Notes: a model not told the origin generated them from the letters alone. DNA of 64,000 bases from Photobacterium indicum (GCF_003026215.1 NZ_PYOC01000001.1:1240001-1304000); one strand, 5' to 3'. Positions 42,212-52,922 are shown, counted from the first letter of the stretch. Numbers and translations are program-made.

Positions 42212-43555
42212 TTGCATTTTAAAGATCTTGGATTAGACCCACGCCTTCTTAAGAAACTGACACACCTTGGGTTTGATCGAGCAACTGAAATTCAGCGAAC
42301 AGCCGTCCCCGTGGCTATTATGGGGAAAGACGTGCTAGCCTCGTCGAAAACAGGCTCTGGTAAAACACTGGCGTTTTTATTGCCTGCTATGCAGCGTATG
42401 TATCGTGGTAAGCCATTTACTCGTCGCGATCAACGTGTACTTATTTTAACGCCAACGCGTGAGTTAGCAAAACAAGTGTTTGCTCAATTACGTACGTTAA
42501 ATGCGGGTACACCGTATGATGGCGCGCTGATTGTTGGTGGTGAAAACTTCAACGATCAAGTGAAAGAATTCCGTAAAGACCCAATGTTTGTTGTAGCAAC
42601 ACCAGGTCGTTTTGCCGATCACCTTGAGCACCGTAGCACAAGCCTTGATGGCCTTGAAATGCTAATTCTTGATGAAGCTGACCGTATGCTTGATCTTGGT
42701 TTTGCACCTCAACTACGTCGTATTCACGAATTGGCTAATCACCGTCGTCGTCAAACTCTAATGTTCTCTGCAACAATGGATAATGAAGATGTGATTGAAA
42801 TGGCGTCAGAGATGCTAAATGCACCTAAGCGCCTTTCGGTTGGTAACTCAAATGAAGAACATACTGATATTACACAGCGTTTCTACTTGTGTGATCATCT
42901 CGATCATAAACAAGCACTACTAGATAAAGTGCTTGAGACTGAAGATTACAATCAGGTCATTATCTTTACGGCAACGCGTGCAGATACTGACCGCTTAACC
43001 GCTGAGCTGAATGAGCGTAAACTGAAAGCTGTCGCATTAAGCGGTAACTTAAATCAGAATCAACGTAACAGCATCATGAGTCAATTTGAGCGTGTATGTC
43101 ATAAGATTCTGGTAACAACAGATGTCGCATCTCGTGGTTTAGATATTGATGGCGTATCGCACGTTATTAACTTTGATATGCCAAAGCATGCTGAAGAATA
43201 TGTTCACCGTGTGGGTCGTACTGGTCGTGCTGGTAACAAAGGTGACGCAATTTCACTTGTTGGTCCTAAAGACTGGAAGAGCTTTAAAAGTGTTGAAGCC
43301 TACTTACAGCAATCTATTTCTTTCAGTGTAATTGAAGGTTTAACGGGTAAGTTCAAAGGTCTTAAACCTGCGCCGAAGAAAAAGTTTATTAAGAAGAAAC
43401 CAACAGATCAAAAAGCATCTGCAGCTAAGAAATCTACAGCGCCTAAAGCGAAGAAGAAAGTTGATAAGCGTTTTTACGATAACGTAGCAGTGGGTGAAAA
43501 TGTATTTAAGCCTAAGAAAAAACGTAACGTTGATGTGAGTAAAGACGACGCATAA
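42212..43555 (+). CDS. DEAD-box ATP-dependent RNA helicase
   Basis: I choose TTG 42212 (product begins HFKDLGLDPRLL after Met) because GGAGC precedes it; the frame opens at 42131 but those codons look non-coding. 447 aa with Q motif, SKTGSGKTLAF (motif I), PTRELAKQ (Ia), ATPGRF, DEADRMLD (II), FSATMD (III), IFTATRAD, TTDVASRGLDID and HRVGRTGRAG (VI). The Lys-rich tail (KKKFIKKKPTDQKASAAKK) would add RNA binding. Similar to the SrmB/RhlE group used in ribosome assembly and cold growth. Single gene with its own terminator. Confidence 0.9.
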   Translation: MHFKDLGLDPRLLKKLTHLGFDRATEIQRTAVPVAIMGKDVLASSKTGSGKTLAFLLPAMQRMYRGKPFTRRDQRVLILTPTRELAKQVFAQLRTLNAGTPYDGALIVGGENFNDQVKEFRKDPMFVVATPGRFADHLEHRSTSLDGLEMLILDEADRMLDLGFAPQLRRIHELANHRRRQTLMFSATMDNEDVIEMASEMLNAPKRLSVGNSNEEHTDITQRFYLCDHLDHKQALLDKVLETEDYNQVIIFTATRADTDRLTAELNERKLKAVALSGNLNQNQRNSIMSQFERVCHKILVTTDVASRGLDIDGVSHVINFDMPKHAEEYVHRVGRTGRAGNKGDAISLVGPKDWKSFKSVEAYLQQSISFSVIEGLTGKFKGLKPAPKKKFIKKKPTDQKASAAKKSTAPKAKKKVDKRFYDNVAVGENVFKPKKKRNVDVSKDDA

Positions 43556-43601
43556 GTACGGTAATTATACTGCGTTTATATCAGTGTAATCTGTAATAGA
43601 G

Positions 43602-43638
43602 AAAGGCGTTTACTGTTATTAACAGTGGCGCCTTTTTT
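43602..43638 (+). terminator. helicase gene terminator
   Basis: AAAGGCG...CGCCTTTTTT with an inner ACTGTT/AACAGT stem. Confidence 0.85.
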
Positions 43639-43684
43639 GTTTGTTGCTTTTATCAAGGTTACAGTCGCCTTATAAGTGACGATG

Positions 43685-44653
43685 TCACTTATTGGTCGGG
43701 TGCCAGTTATGTTGGTTAATAAGGCTAAGTAATTGTTCAGTTTCCAATTCTAACTCTTTGATTAACCAGTTAACAAAGTTTGTGACGTTGTCACTTTTTG
43801 TTCGGCAGTAATAATAATACTTCCATGGGCTATCAATGATTTTTGCTTCAAGGGGCAGTTTTAAAAAACCTTGCTTCAATTCGTTGGTCACAAAAAGTAA
43901 ATCGGTAATTGTAGCTCCTTGCCCTGATAGGCAAGATGTTAGCGCCATGTCTAATGTATCGAAAGTGAGTTCTGTATTGCCGAGTGGTTGCTGTATACCC
44001 GTTTGGGCAAACCAAGCTCGCCAATCAGAACGATCTTTTGTTGGGTGTAGGCGAGGGTAAGTCAGTAATTCATCGATCGTTAGTTGCGTATCGCCCTTTA
44101 CCAATAACATCGAATAAACAGGTGCTAGATACTCTTTGCGTAAAAAGATGACTGGCTGTTCGATTGTTGTGGGATCTTGGTAGTTTGAAATTGCAATATC
44201 ATAATCATCAGAATCGAGATTCAACTGATCACCATAATTGCCGTTATTACCAATATTAGATGAAATAATGATATCTAAGCTGGGGTTCTGTTCTTTAAAG
44301 GAATGCAAACGGGGGATCAACCAACGTACCGCAAAGCTCATTGAAACATTTAATTTTAGGGTGTTATCTTCATGCTGTTTAAGTTGGTGAATGGTATTAT
44401 TTAGTTCACTGAATTGGCGAGTCAGTATCAAAGCAATTTCTTTGCCTTCCTCTGTTAATATTAACGCACGGTGCTGACGAATAAATAGTGTAAAACCAAG
44501 TTGTTCTTCTAATAAACGTATCTGACGGCTAACTGCACTTTGTGTCACATTTAGCTCTTGTGCGGCAATGGTAAAACTAAGGTATCTAGCTGCCGCTTCG
44601 AATACACGAAGCCCATTTAATGACGAAGGCAGTAGAGCATGTCTTTTAATCAT
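43685..44653 (-). CDS. LysR-family transcriptional regulator
   Basis: A 322-aa protein with the N-terminal winged HTH (LPSSLNGLRVFEAAARYLSF, AAQELNVTQSAVSRQIRLLE) and a periplasmic-binding-like effector domain. The opening LPSLNxLRxFEAAAR is like GcvA/AmpR-type members. It is divergent from the MATE transporter gene across 170 nt and may control it, as LysR regulators often do with divergent neighbours. The ligand is unknown. Confidence 0.88.
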   Translation of the reverse strand: MIKRHALLPSSLNGLRVFEAAARYLSFTIAAQELNVTQSAVSRQIRLLEEQLGFTLFIRQHRALILTEEGKEIALILTRQFSELNNTIHQLKQHEDNTLKLNVSMSFAVRWLIPRLHSFKEQNPSLDIIISSNIGNNGNYGDQLNLDSDDYDIAISNYQDPTTIEQPVIFLRKEYLAPVYSMLLVKGDTQLTIDELLTYPRLHPTKDRSDWRAWFAQTGIQQPLGNTELTFDTLDMALTSCLSGQGATITDLLFVTNELKQGFLKLPLEAKIIDSPWKYYYYCRTKSDNVTNFVNWLIKELELETEQLLSLINQHNWHPTNK

Positions 44654-44823
44654 TAGTCACCATTTCTTTGCATGAGTTTTTAGAATGCTAAAGTGTCATA
44701 AAAGTCGTTTGAAAAGCAAGACTAAATTTTTTACATTAAGCTGATAATGTTTCTTGGGTTCAAATAGTAAGTGCATAACCATTTAATGAATAAGCATGGT
44801 TAGTGACTTAGATTAGGTAATAA

Positions 44824-46233
44824 ATGAAAAAACTGCTCACTCTTGCAATACCTCTTATTATTTCTCAACTGGTTGCACAATTACTGGTCTTTACCGACGT
44901 CTGGATGATGGCAAAAATGAGTGTACTGGCAATTGCTGGTGGCGGCTTAGGTGCATCTGTTTATTCATTTGTCTTTATTATTGCGGGCAGTACAGTCGGG
45001 TGTGTCGCGAACTTAATTGCTATCGCGTATGGCAAGCGAGTACGACAGCCTGATGCGGGTAACACTGAAATTCGCGCCGCAGTAAAGGGCGGAATACTGT
45101 TATCTTTATTACTTACCATTACACTTCAGCCATTTTTTGTCATGCTTAAAGATTGGTTATTAATGGCTGATCAAGATCCACAAGCTGTTGCCTTGGCTAT
45201 GGATTACATAAATGCATTAAAGTGGTCAATGCTTCCAACCTTAATGTTACTAGTATTACGAAGCTTAGTCAGTGCGTTTGGTGATACGCGTTCGATAATG
45301 GTGATGTCGGTAGCAACGGTTATTTTGAATGTACCTATCAGTTATGTTCTCGCATTCAGTATGGATATGGGAATTGCGGGTTTAGGTTATGGTTCGTCAT
45401 TGGCGTCGCTGATTATTATGGTTGTTTATGGGCATTGGGTCTTTAATCGTCCTCGTTATCGTCAATTTAATCCATTTTCTAAGTTATATGAATACCGTTT
45501 GGGTACCATAAAGCCATTATTGGCCATTGGTGTGCCAATTATGATCGCGACATTACTCGAGCATGCTTTGTTTTCTGGTGGCGCATTATTGGCCGGTACA
45601 TTGGGTGCCGTTTCATTAGCGATCCATCAGATTGCGATGCAATGTTTGAATTTTTCATGGAATATCGCTTTTGGTTTTTCACAAGCGGCTTCTATTTTAG
45701 TTAGCCAGCATTTTGGTCGTGGTGAACCTCAGATGGTACGGCAGTATGCTAAACAAGGATTATTCGTTGTAACCGCTACCAGTGCCGTTATTGGTTTATT
45801 CCTGATTATTTGGCCTGAATTTTTAACACAAGTATTCAGCATAGAAGGGGATGCAATGGCACAAGAGCTAGTTGCAGCCTTACCTGCTGTAATGATCATG
45901 GTTGCACTGTGTTTTGTGGTTGATGCATGGCAGTTAACAGCGATTAGTGTATTACGTGGTATGAAGGTGGTGATAGCCCCAACGATTTCGACTGTGATCG
46001 GTTATTGGTTAATTGGTTTACCTGCCGCGTGGTTGCTTATGAAATTAATGGGCGTAAAAGGTGTATGGGCGGGTTTTGCTGTTGGTTTAGCGGCAACAGG
46101 ATTAATGTTAGTTATATTGTTATTTAAATCTCTAACACGCTTTGAAAATCAGATTGAAAAACAAAATGATGACGTCGAGCATAACCTTAATAATAACGAT
46201 AATGTAACCCCGCAAACGATTACGCTGCTGTAG
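44824..46233 (+). CDS. MATE-family multidrug efflux transporter
   Basis: A 469-aa polytopic protein with twelve predicted spans and two MatE halves: LAIPLIISQLVAQLLVFTDV at the N-terminus and AIGVPIMIATLLEHALFSGG at the start of the second half. NorM-like Na+/H+-drug antiporter. The last 35 residues are an Asn/Asp-rich cytoplasmic tail. Divergent from the LysR gene; strong terminator after. Confidence 0.9.
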   Translation: MKKLLTLAIPLIISQLVAQLLVFTDVWMMAKMSVLAIAGGGLGASVYSFVFIIAGSTVGCVANLIAIAYGKRVRQPDAGNTEIRAAVKGGILLSLLLTITLQPFFVMLKDWLLMADQDPQAVALAMDYINALKWSMLPTLMLLVLRSLVSAFGDTRSIMVMSVATVILNVPISYVLAFSMDMGIAGLGYGSSLASLIIMVVYGHWVFNRPRYRQFNPFSKLYEYRLGTIKPLLAIGVPIMIATLLEHALFSGGALLAGTLGAVSLAIHQIAMQCLNFSWNIAFGFSQAASILVSQHFGRGEPQMVRQYAKQGLFVVTATSAVIGLFLIIWPEFLTQVFSIEGDAMAQELVAALPAVMIMVALCFVVDAWQLTAISVLRGMKVVIAPTISTVIGYWLIGLPAAWLLMKLMGVKGVWAGFAVGLAATGLMLVILLFKSLTRFENQIEKQNDDVEHNLNNNDNVTPQTITLL

Positions 46234-46292
46234 TTTTCAGCAAAAAGCAGTAAACGTTCACTGTAAGTGATATTGAAATTTAATAACTTATT

Positions 46293-46324
46293 AAACCGTT
46301 GCTTCAACAAGCAGCGGTTTTTTT
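46293..46324 (+). terminator. MATE gene terminator
   Basis: AACCGTTGCTT...AAGCAGCGGTT followed by seven Ts. Confidence 0.85.
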
Positions 46325-46377
46325 ATCGCCTAAGCATTGTTATTTTGTATCTCTTGACTGCAATCAATAACATTAAA

Positions 46378-46418
46378 TGAGAATCATTCTTGATCTCATT
46401 CGTGTTGATGTGTATTAT
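46378..46418 (+). promoter_or_regulatory. Fur-box-like operator over a sigma-70 promoter
   Basis: TGAGAAT-C-ATTCTTG (46378-46392) fits the 7-1-7 Fur box. It overlaps a -35 TTGATC (46390-46395), spaced 17 nt from a -10 TATTAT (46413-46418), about 30 nt before the first gene of the peptidase/receptor operon. Iron repression is therefore expected. Confidence 0.65.
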
Positions 46419-46447
46419 TTGCAAAAAATCGCTTCTATAAGTTTATT

Positions 46448-48457
46448 ATGTTGTTAAGTTCTGTGTTGTTAGCTTCGATGCTACAGAATCCTCTTTGTGA
46501 TGTATGCTGGTTACGTGATGATAGTCGTAAAAATACGACGGTATTGGCATATTTAAAAAATGAAAATAAGACATCTGAACACTATTTAAAACCATTGATG
46601 GGCACACAGAAAAAGCTGCTCGATGAATGGGAAGCTATGGCTGGAAATAAAGCAGAAAAACCTTGGTTAGATATTAATGGATACCACTATAAAACCTTAA
46701 ATAAAGGTGTTCGTGGCGTAGTGGTTCGAAAAAACCAACAACGTGAAGATGTTGTGATTAATATGAATCTGCGTGCTGAAAACCATGCTTATTATCGTTT
46801 AGGGAATTGGAGTGTTAGCCCCAATAACCGTTTAGTTGCAATTGCAGAGAATATCGTAGGTGATGATAATTATATTATTTCCGTTATCGATATAGCATCA
46901 GGTGAAACACTAACTCAATTTTTGGGTGAGTATGCTGATACCTTGGTGTGGAAATCAGACAAAGAAGTGATTGTTGTTGAAAATGAAACCAACACATATC
47001 GACCATATAAAGCGGTGTTACGAAATATTAAGACAAACACGTCAGTCACGTTATACCAAGAAACAAACCCTGCTTGGTTAGTTTCTGCTTATATGGCATC
47101 CGATGCGAAAAGCATTCTTATTCAGAGTAATAATCATAATACGAGCGTTCAATACCTATTACGCTCAGAAGAAAAATCAGGTATTGATCCAAAGGCAGCG
47201 CTTCGATTAGTTAAACCTCGAAAAAGTAGTGTCGAGTATTATGTCGATGTGCTGGATGGCAAATATTACATAAAGTCTAATCAAGGTGGGAGATTTGCAA
47301 TTTACACTGCGCAGGATGTGCAACGTGAATGGACGCCAATTATCCAGCCAAATGGTGAGATCACTCGCTGGCATCTTGCTAATCGTCGTATTGTGATTGA
47401 AGAAAAAAAACAAGGGATAACATTACTGGAAGGTTTTGATCTTCAGGGCAAAAAAGTATTCAGTAATAACCTGTCAAAAGCGGCATCTGTTGGATGGATG
47501 GCTCGCAATACTAACCCCGCCAGTCAGACGATTAATGTACGTACCATGGGGTTAAGCCAACCACCTGCATGGACAAAGCTTAATATAGAGACAGGTGAAA
47601 CAGTCAGTTCAGATGCTGATGTATATAACCAATTTAGTACAAATAACTACGTATCAGAATTGATAAGTGTAAAGCATCAAGGTGTAGAGGTACCTGTATC
47701 TCTGGTATACCGCAAAGATATGCTTACCGACGATTCCCCCGTATTTCTTTACGGTTATGGTGCTTATGGCGTCACTATGCGCCCTTATTTTATGCCACAG
47801 ATTATTTCATTGGTTGATCGCGGTGCAGTTTATGCCATTGCGCATGTTCGTGGTGGCGGATTTAAAGGTGATGATTGGTATCAGGCGGGCAAAGGCGTAA
47901 ACCGACTTAATAGTATTCAAGATTTTATTGCTGCTGCTCAGGTCATGAAGCAGTTTCGTATAGAGTCACCGTCTGAAAAGAAAGTGGACCGAGACATTTT
48001 AGCACTAGGCAGTAGTGCAGGTGGTACGCTTGTCGCAGCGGCAATCAATCAGCGTCCTGAATTATTTAAAGGGGCTGCACTGCAGGTGCCATTTGTTGAT
48101 GTATTAAGCAGTATGTCTGATGAATCTATTCCATTAACTCGCCAGCAATACGCTGAATGGGGAAACCCGAATAAACCTGAAGAACGTAATGTGATGCGTG
48201 TTTATAGTCCGTTTGACAATATTTCAGCAAAAAACTATCCCGCTCTGTTGGTTCGAAGTGGCTTATTTGATAGCCGTGTACCTTACTGGGAAGCAGCGAA
48301 ATATACCGCACGTATTAAAGCATTATCGACAGCAAATAATCCTTATTTGTTAGTCACCGATTTGCAGTCTGGACATAGTACAGACCGCACTAAGGCACTA
48401 CGCCAACAAGCGATGGATTACGCATTTTTGCTCAATCTGACCAACCTTAATAAATAA
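46448..48457 (+). CDS. S9-family serine peptidase (oligopeptidase B-like)
   Basis: A 669-aa protein with an N-terminal beta-propeller region and a C-terminal hydrolase domain: the Ser in LGSSAGGTLVAA (about residue 522), Asp in SGLFDSRVPYWEA, His in LQSGHSTDR, and GAYGVTMRP and HVRGGGFKG as in oligopeptidase B. The start MLLSSVLLASMLQNPLC looks like a short signal or lipoprotein-like segment, unlike cytosolic OpdB. First gene after the Fur-like promoter; 17 nt before the receptor gene. It should cleave short peptides, perhaps those made by the operon's metalloprotease. Confidence 0.85.
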   Translation: MLLSSVLLASMLQNPLCDVCWLRDDSRKNTTVLAYLKNENKTSEHYLKPLMGTQKKLLDEWEAMAGNKAEKPWLDINGYHYKTLNKGVRGVVVRKNQQREDVVINMNLRAENHAYYRLGNWSVSPNNRLVAIAENIVGDDNYIISVIDIASGETLTQFLGEYADTLVWKSDKEVIVVENETNTYRPYKAVLRNIKTNTSVTLYQETNPAWLVSAYMASDAKSILIQSNNHNTSVQYLLRSEEKSGIDPKAALRLVKPRKSSVEYYVDVLDGKYYIKSNQGGRFAIYTAQDVQREWTPIIQPNGEITRWHLANRRIVIEEKKQGITLLEGFDLQGKKVFSNNLSKAASVGWMARNTNPASQTINVRTMGLSQPPAWTKLNIETGETVSSDADVYNQFSTNNYVSELISVKHQGVEVPVSLVYRKDMLTDDSPVFLYGYGAYGVTMRPYFMPQIISLVDRGAVYAIAHVRGGGFKGDDWYQAGKGVNRLNSIQDFIAAAQVMKQFRIESPSEKKVDRDILALGSSAGGTLVAAAINQRPELFKGAALQVPFVDVLSSMSDESIPLTRQQYAEWGNPNKPEERNVMRVYSPFDNISAKNYPALLVRSGLFDSRVPYWEAAKYTARIKALSTANNPYLLVTDLQSGHSTDRTKALRQQAMDYAFLLNLTNLNK

Positions 48458-48474
48458 TAATAAGTAGTATACCC

Positions 48475-50592
48475 ATGAATAAGACAGTGCTTGCTGTAGC
48501 GGTTTCTGCACTCTGCGGAAATGTACACGCTGCTGATATGTCATCAACACCATCACAAAATACATCTGTTTCTCAAACAAATGTTGTGATGGTAACCGCT
48601 CAAAAAATTGAAAAAGCGCCTTATGAAGTGAATGGCTCCGTAACGGTTATTACATCCGACGAACTGGAGCGCGAAGGTGCAACAGAGCTTTATGATAGCT
48701 TGAAAAATATTCCCGGTGTCAGTGTTAGCGGTGGTGCGGGGCGTCCTCAGAATATCACGATCCGTGGTATGCGCGGTAACCGTATCAAAATCATTGAAGA
48801 TGGTGTTGAAACGGGTGACGGTTACGGTGCTGATGATTTGAGTGACAAAGTGGGGCGCAATAGTTTTGATCTGTCTGCGGCGAAACAGCTCGAAGTCGTA
48901 AAAGGTGCAGGATCTTCTCTTCATGGTTCTGGCGCCCTTGGTGGCCTAATCGTAATAACGACCAAAGATGCATCTGATTATTTAACACCACATAAAAATA
49001 CAGCAGTTGAAGTCAGCACTAATTATGTGGGTGAAAGTGACAAAATCAAAGGCACAGTAAACTTTGCACAGCGCATTGGCTCTTCAGAGCATCTAGTACG
49101 TTATAGCCAATGGACGGGTAGTGAATCTGAGAATTATACTGGTGAAGTATATGATCGAGATGTTGACGGATTTGATCTTTCTCTAACCAGTAATTTTTAT
49201 ATTGGTGATCACCAAGAAATTAAAACCAAAGTCTCTTATTACGAAGATACAATGGATCGTAATGACCATGATAATTATAAGTCTGGTGATTTTAACGAAA
49301 ATACAGTGACCTCTTCTAATAAATATCAAGCGACGTATTTGTATAACGATGCTGACTTTGTATTATTTGATGACGCGAAAGTGCTGGGTTACTACCAATC
49401 TACCAAAAGCAACAATAACAAAACACGGTATAAAACTAAGCTAGTTCAAAATATAAATTACAAATTGCTGTTACTTGAGAACGGTCAGTTTGATGAAGAA
49501 AAAGTGGGACTGAAAACAGAATTCCAACGCCACCTTGATAACCAAAATATAGTATGGGGTGTTGATACTGTTTTTAAAGAGCACTCACGAACGCTTGGAA
49601 AAGCCGTTATTAGCGATGGTTCTACATCTACTTCCCAAACGAATCCTTTTGCTGATGCCAATACATTTAATATTGGTATGTATGCACATGATGACATTAT
49701 GTGGAATGCATGGGATATCGGTTTCGGTGTTCGATATGATTTTCACCAGTTAACCCCAAAAGATAAAAATCAACTAGCCAGCAATGGTTATAACTTCGCA
49801 CTTAGTGATACCACATCAAGTGAAATATCACCGTCATTCTCGATAGGTTATAACTTTACCGATGAGCTGAAGACGTATTTTAGCTATAACCACGGCTTCA
49901 ATTCACCTAATTATGCCAAAGTGTATGGCTATGTACCTCATGATGGTGTACCGCCATTTGAGATAGTACCGAATTATAATCTGAAAGCTGAAACCAGCGA
50001 CAACTTTGAGATCGGTGTGAAATCTCGCATGGGTATTTACAGTGTCAATGCTGCTGTGTTCTACAGTGATTTCGATAATTTTATTCGCACAAACCGAACG
50101 GGTATGAACAGTGATAATGGTCGTATAACCATTCAATATGTGAATCTTGACAAAGTGAAGTCATACGGTTTTGAGATGGGTGCGAGCGCTGAAGTAAGCG
50201 AAACAGTAACCGCTTCTGGTAGTGTCGGCATAGTGACCGCAGAAGAAGAGAACGGCGCATACGTTGAAACATCGACCCCGTGGGAAGGTAATTTAGCGCT
50301 TGATTACAGCCAAGATTTTGATGCGTTTGTGCGTTGGAATTTTGCGGCTGCGATGAATAAAGTACCAACCTGCTCTGATGGTGAATGTGTGACCACAGCA
50401 GGCTGGGGCACGGTTGATTTAGGTTTAAGTTATGAGCCTATTACGGATCTATTTATTAGTGGCAACCTTAATAACCTCTTTGATCGCGAGTATGTACGTT
50501 ACCAAGATGTAGGTGGCATGTCGGATGCGCTATCAAAATATAATGCTGAAGCGGGACGTAATTTCAACGTCTTCGTGAAGTATAACTTTTAA
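48475..50592 (+). CDS. TonB-dependent outer-membrane receptor, heme/hemoglobin type
   Basis: A 705-aa protein with a signal peptide (MNKTVLAVAVSALCGNVHA), a plug domain (TITSDELEREG-like region, IRGMRGNRIKIIEDGVETGD, KGAGSSLHGSGALGGLI) and a 22-strand barrel ending NVFVKYNF with a terminal Phe. Heme-receptor-like marks are FNSPNYAKVYG and VPNYNLKAETSDNFEIG, in place of the FRAP and NPNL boxes. It would import an iron compound with TonB energy. Fur-type control and the flanking proteases suggest heme from proteins. Confidence 0.85.
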   Translation: MNKTVLAVAVSALCGNVHAADMSSTPSQNTSVSQTNVVMVTAQKIEKAPYEVNGSVTVITSDELEREGATELYDSLKNIPGVSVSGGAGRPQNITIRGMRGNRIKIIEDGVETGDGYGADDLSDKVGRNSFDLSAAKQLEVVKGAGSSLHGSGALGGLIVITTKDASDYLTPHKNTAVEVSTNYVGESDKIKGTVNFAQRIGSSEHLVRYSQWTGSESENYTGEVYDRDVDGFDLSLTSNFYIGDHQEIKTKVSYYEDTMDRNDHDNYKSGDFNENTVTSSNKYQATYLYNDADFVLFDDAKVLGYYQSTKSNNNKTRYKTKLVQNINYKLLLLENGQFDEEKVGLKTEFQRHLDNQNIVWGVDTVFKEHSRTLGKAVISDGSTSTSQTNPFADANTFNIGMYAHDDIMWNAWDIGFGVRYDFHQLTPKDKNQLASNGYNFALSDTTSSEISPSFSIGYNFTDELKTYFSYNHGFNSPNYAKVYGYVPHDGVPPFEIVPNYNLKAETSDNFEIGVKSRMGIYSVNAAVFYSDFDNFIRTNRTGMNSDNGRITIQYVNLDKVKSYGFEMGASAEVSETVTASGSVGIVTAEEENGAYVETSTPWEGNLALDYSQDFDAFVRWNFAAAMNKVPTCSDGECVTTAGWGTVDLGLSYEPITDLFISGNLNNLFDREYVRYQDVGGMSDALSKYNAEAGRNFNVFVKYNF

Positions 50593-50604
50593 GGGGGTGT
50601 TGTA

Positions 50605-52908
50605 ATGAAAAAGCACCTTTTAGCACTCTTGCTCCCTATTGTAGGCTCTTACTGTTCAGCACCGTTAGCAAGTATGATCGATTTTCCGTTAGACCCTTTT
50701 TATGTAACGTCTAGCGATGAAGCAAAGCAACTGCTCGCGCAGCGTTATACGTTAACTGGCTTAGTGAATGAAAGCGTTTCAACGAGTTTGTTGTCTACGC
50801 AATATCGATTTTATCAAGGCTTTGCTAACGCTGTAGCGTGTAGTAGCTCGGTGGTTGTTACCGTCGATAGAAACACCAAAGAAGTGATGCAAATTTACAC
50901 GCACCTTCTAGACGAAAGTGAATGCCAATCAGCGAAAGAAGATAATCGAGCGATTGATCTTGATACACCAGAGCAAACCTATGGTCCTCATGTTACGGCG
51001 GGTAATGTAAAACAAATTGTTACCACGTCACTTAATGTTTTTGATCCTGATCCACTAACGGCGTTGGAAGATACAACATTGGAATATTCCGATGTGATAT
51101 CAAATGCGGCCTATTCACTGTATTCCGATATTGAAGTGACAGAAGTGGCTGGTACACGGTATTTAGAAAATAGCCGTGTTAGGGCTGTCGATGTACGTGC
51201 TTTTGACCTTGATGGCGATGGTACCTTGGAAGCTGATGTTAGCCAGCAAGGGATCATAACGTCGGCAAGTGATTTCACGATAGAACGAGATATAAGGGAT
51301 TATGAAAATAAGCATACCCAGTTCTTAGATACTATGGCGTTTTATCACATTGATAAATCAGTGCAGTATTTACAGCAACTTGGCTTCGATATTGTCAGTG
51401 AAAAACCTGTTCAGTTTGATGCTTTCTTTGGCAATAAAGATAATTCAACTGCGTACTTAGCCCAAAATGTGATTGTATTTGGCAATGGTGTATCTGCCGA
51501 TGCAGAAGATGCTGATGTGATTTTGCACGAGCTGGGTCATATGATTAATTTCTCTTTAGTTAAACGCTGGCGTGACGGTGATACCGGTGCGATTGGCGAA
51601 GGATTGGGAGATTACTGGGCGGCTTCTTCTCGTTATCGCAGTAATAAAACATTTCAACCCGATACCGTATTTCGTTGGGACGGGATAAATACGTCGAAAA
51701 CAAGTACGCGTATTTTGAATGATACCGAAGCGCGCTATCTACCTGGTGCATCGTATCCTGCGCATGTGGTCAGAAATGGCTCTAATGTGGATCAGTTATG
51801 GTCAACGCCTTTATTTCAAGTATTGAAGCTTGCGATTGCTGAACACGGTGAGCCCGCACATGAACATATCGATCGCATTATTTGGGAAGGTATTGCGGCA
51901 TTAGGTGGCGGAGTAACAATGCCAGATGCAGCTCTAAGTATCGTAAAAGCGGCAGAGCGGCTCTATCCTCAAAGCAATTACAGTGACTTATTTGTTAAGC
52001 AGTTTAAAGCGCACAATATTTTAACGAATGCTGTTGCTTTTTATGCGCCACAGTTCTTGATGATTAAAGATGGGAAAACCAAGGTTACACTCGATCTGTT
52101 TAATCTTTCAGGTAAAAACATTCATACATTTACAGGGCGTTTTGAACAATCTGATGATGTTCTTTCGTTTGATACCGCTTTAAGCAGTAAGAAACAACAA
52201 GCCACGATCACAGTAAAAGTACCCGATAGTGTGCAGTGTGGTGATGCATTTACGCTTAATGCTGAAACGGTTACAGATTTCAATAACCAGCAAATTCCCA
52301 CTAAAGGTGAGTACAGTATTCCGTTTATAGTGTGCACACCCAAACTGACTCACACTCCAAAAGTGGAAAATTCAACCTTGAGCGATGCAACCTCTACAGA
52401 AGAGGGGCTTGGCGGTAATAAAATTGGGGTTAAATCGTATTTACTGACCTTAGCAGACACCGCCGTACTGGATAACGATTTTGCAGTTTCACTGCATATC
52501 AAACATAAGCGCATGTCTGATTTAAAAATCACGCTAACGCCACCTGTCGGCGATCGTGAAATAACATTGCTCGCTTATGACAATATTCAGCAAGATGAAT
52601 TTAACCAGCAATTAATGTCTCGATTTAACCAGCAAGTTAACCGCTTAAAGGGCGAATCACTTGAAGGTACGTGGACGTTAAAAGTAACCGATCGGGCTGT
52701 GGGTGAAAGTGGAGAGTTGGTCTCTTGGGGAATCGCGAATATCTCAGGTTATAGCAAACCAGAAACAGCAACCGATGAAACGAATAATAACAATAACAAT
52801 GGAAACAATGAAGCGACGAACAGTAGCAGCAAGTCGGGCGGAGGAAGCCTAGGTTGGTTGTCGTTGTTTATGCTTGTCATCATTAAATTAAGAAAAAACA
52901 CTCCGTAA
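50605..52908 (+). CDS. secreted zinc metalloprotease with P-domain and GlyGly-CTERM
   Basis: A 767-aa protein: signal peptide, HELGH at 308-312 and GEGLGD at 331-336 giving the third zinc ligand Glu332, as in M4/M36-type gluzincins. A proprotein-convertase P-domain follows (about 585-725, LEGTWTLKVTDRAVGESGEL). The C-terminus SGGGSLGWLSLFMLVIIKLR is a GlyGly-CTERM sorting signal, processed by rhombosortase and linked to type II secretion, so the enzyme is probably surface-attached or released. Possibly degrades heme proteins for the receptor encoded next to it. Confidence 0.82.
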   Translation: MKKHLLALLLPIVGSYCSAPLASMIDFPLDPFYVTSSDEAKQLLAQRYTLTGLVNESVSTSLLSTQYRFYQGFANAVACSSSVVVTVDRNTKEVMQIYTHLLDESECQSAKEDNRAIDLDTPEQTYGPHVTAGNVKQIVTTSLNVFDPDPLTALEDTTLEYSDVISNAAYSLYSDIEVTEVAGTRYLENSRVRAVDVRAFDLDGDGTLEADVSQQGIITSASDFTIERDIRDYENKHTQFLDTMAFYHIDKSVQYLQQLGFDIVSEKPVQFDAFFGNKDNSTAYLAQNVIVFGNGVSADAEDADVILHELGHMINFSLVKRWRDGDTGAIGEGLGDYWAASSRYRSNKTFQPDTVFRWDGINTSKTSTRILNDTEARYLPGASYPAHVVRNGSNVDQLWSTPLFQVLKLAIAEHGEPAHEHIDRIIWEGIAALGGGVTMPDAALSIVKAAERLYPQSNYSDLFVKQFKAHNILTNAVAFYAPQFLMIKDGKTKVTLDLFNLSGKNIHTFTGRFEQSDDVLSFDTALSSKKQQATITVKVPDSVQCGDAFTLNAETVTDFNNQQIPTKGEYSIPFIVCTPKLTHTPKVENSTLSDATSTEEGLGGNKIGVKSYLLTLADTAVLDNDFAVSLHIKHKRMSDLKITLTPPVGDREITLLAYDNIQQDEFNQQLMSRFNQQVNRLKGESLEGTWTLKVTDRAVGESGELVSWGIANISGYSKPETATDETNNNNNNGNNEATNSSSKSGGGSLGWLSLFMLVIIKLRKNTP

Positions 52909-52922
52909 TAATAGGTGAAATA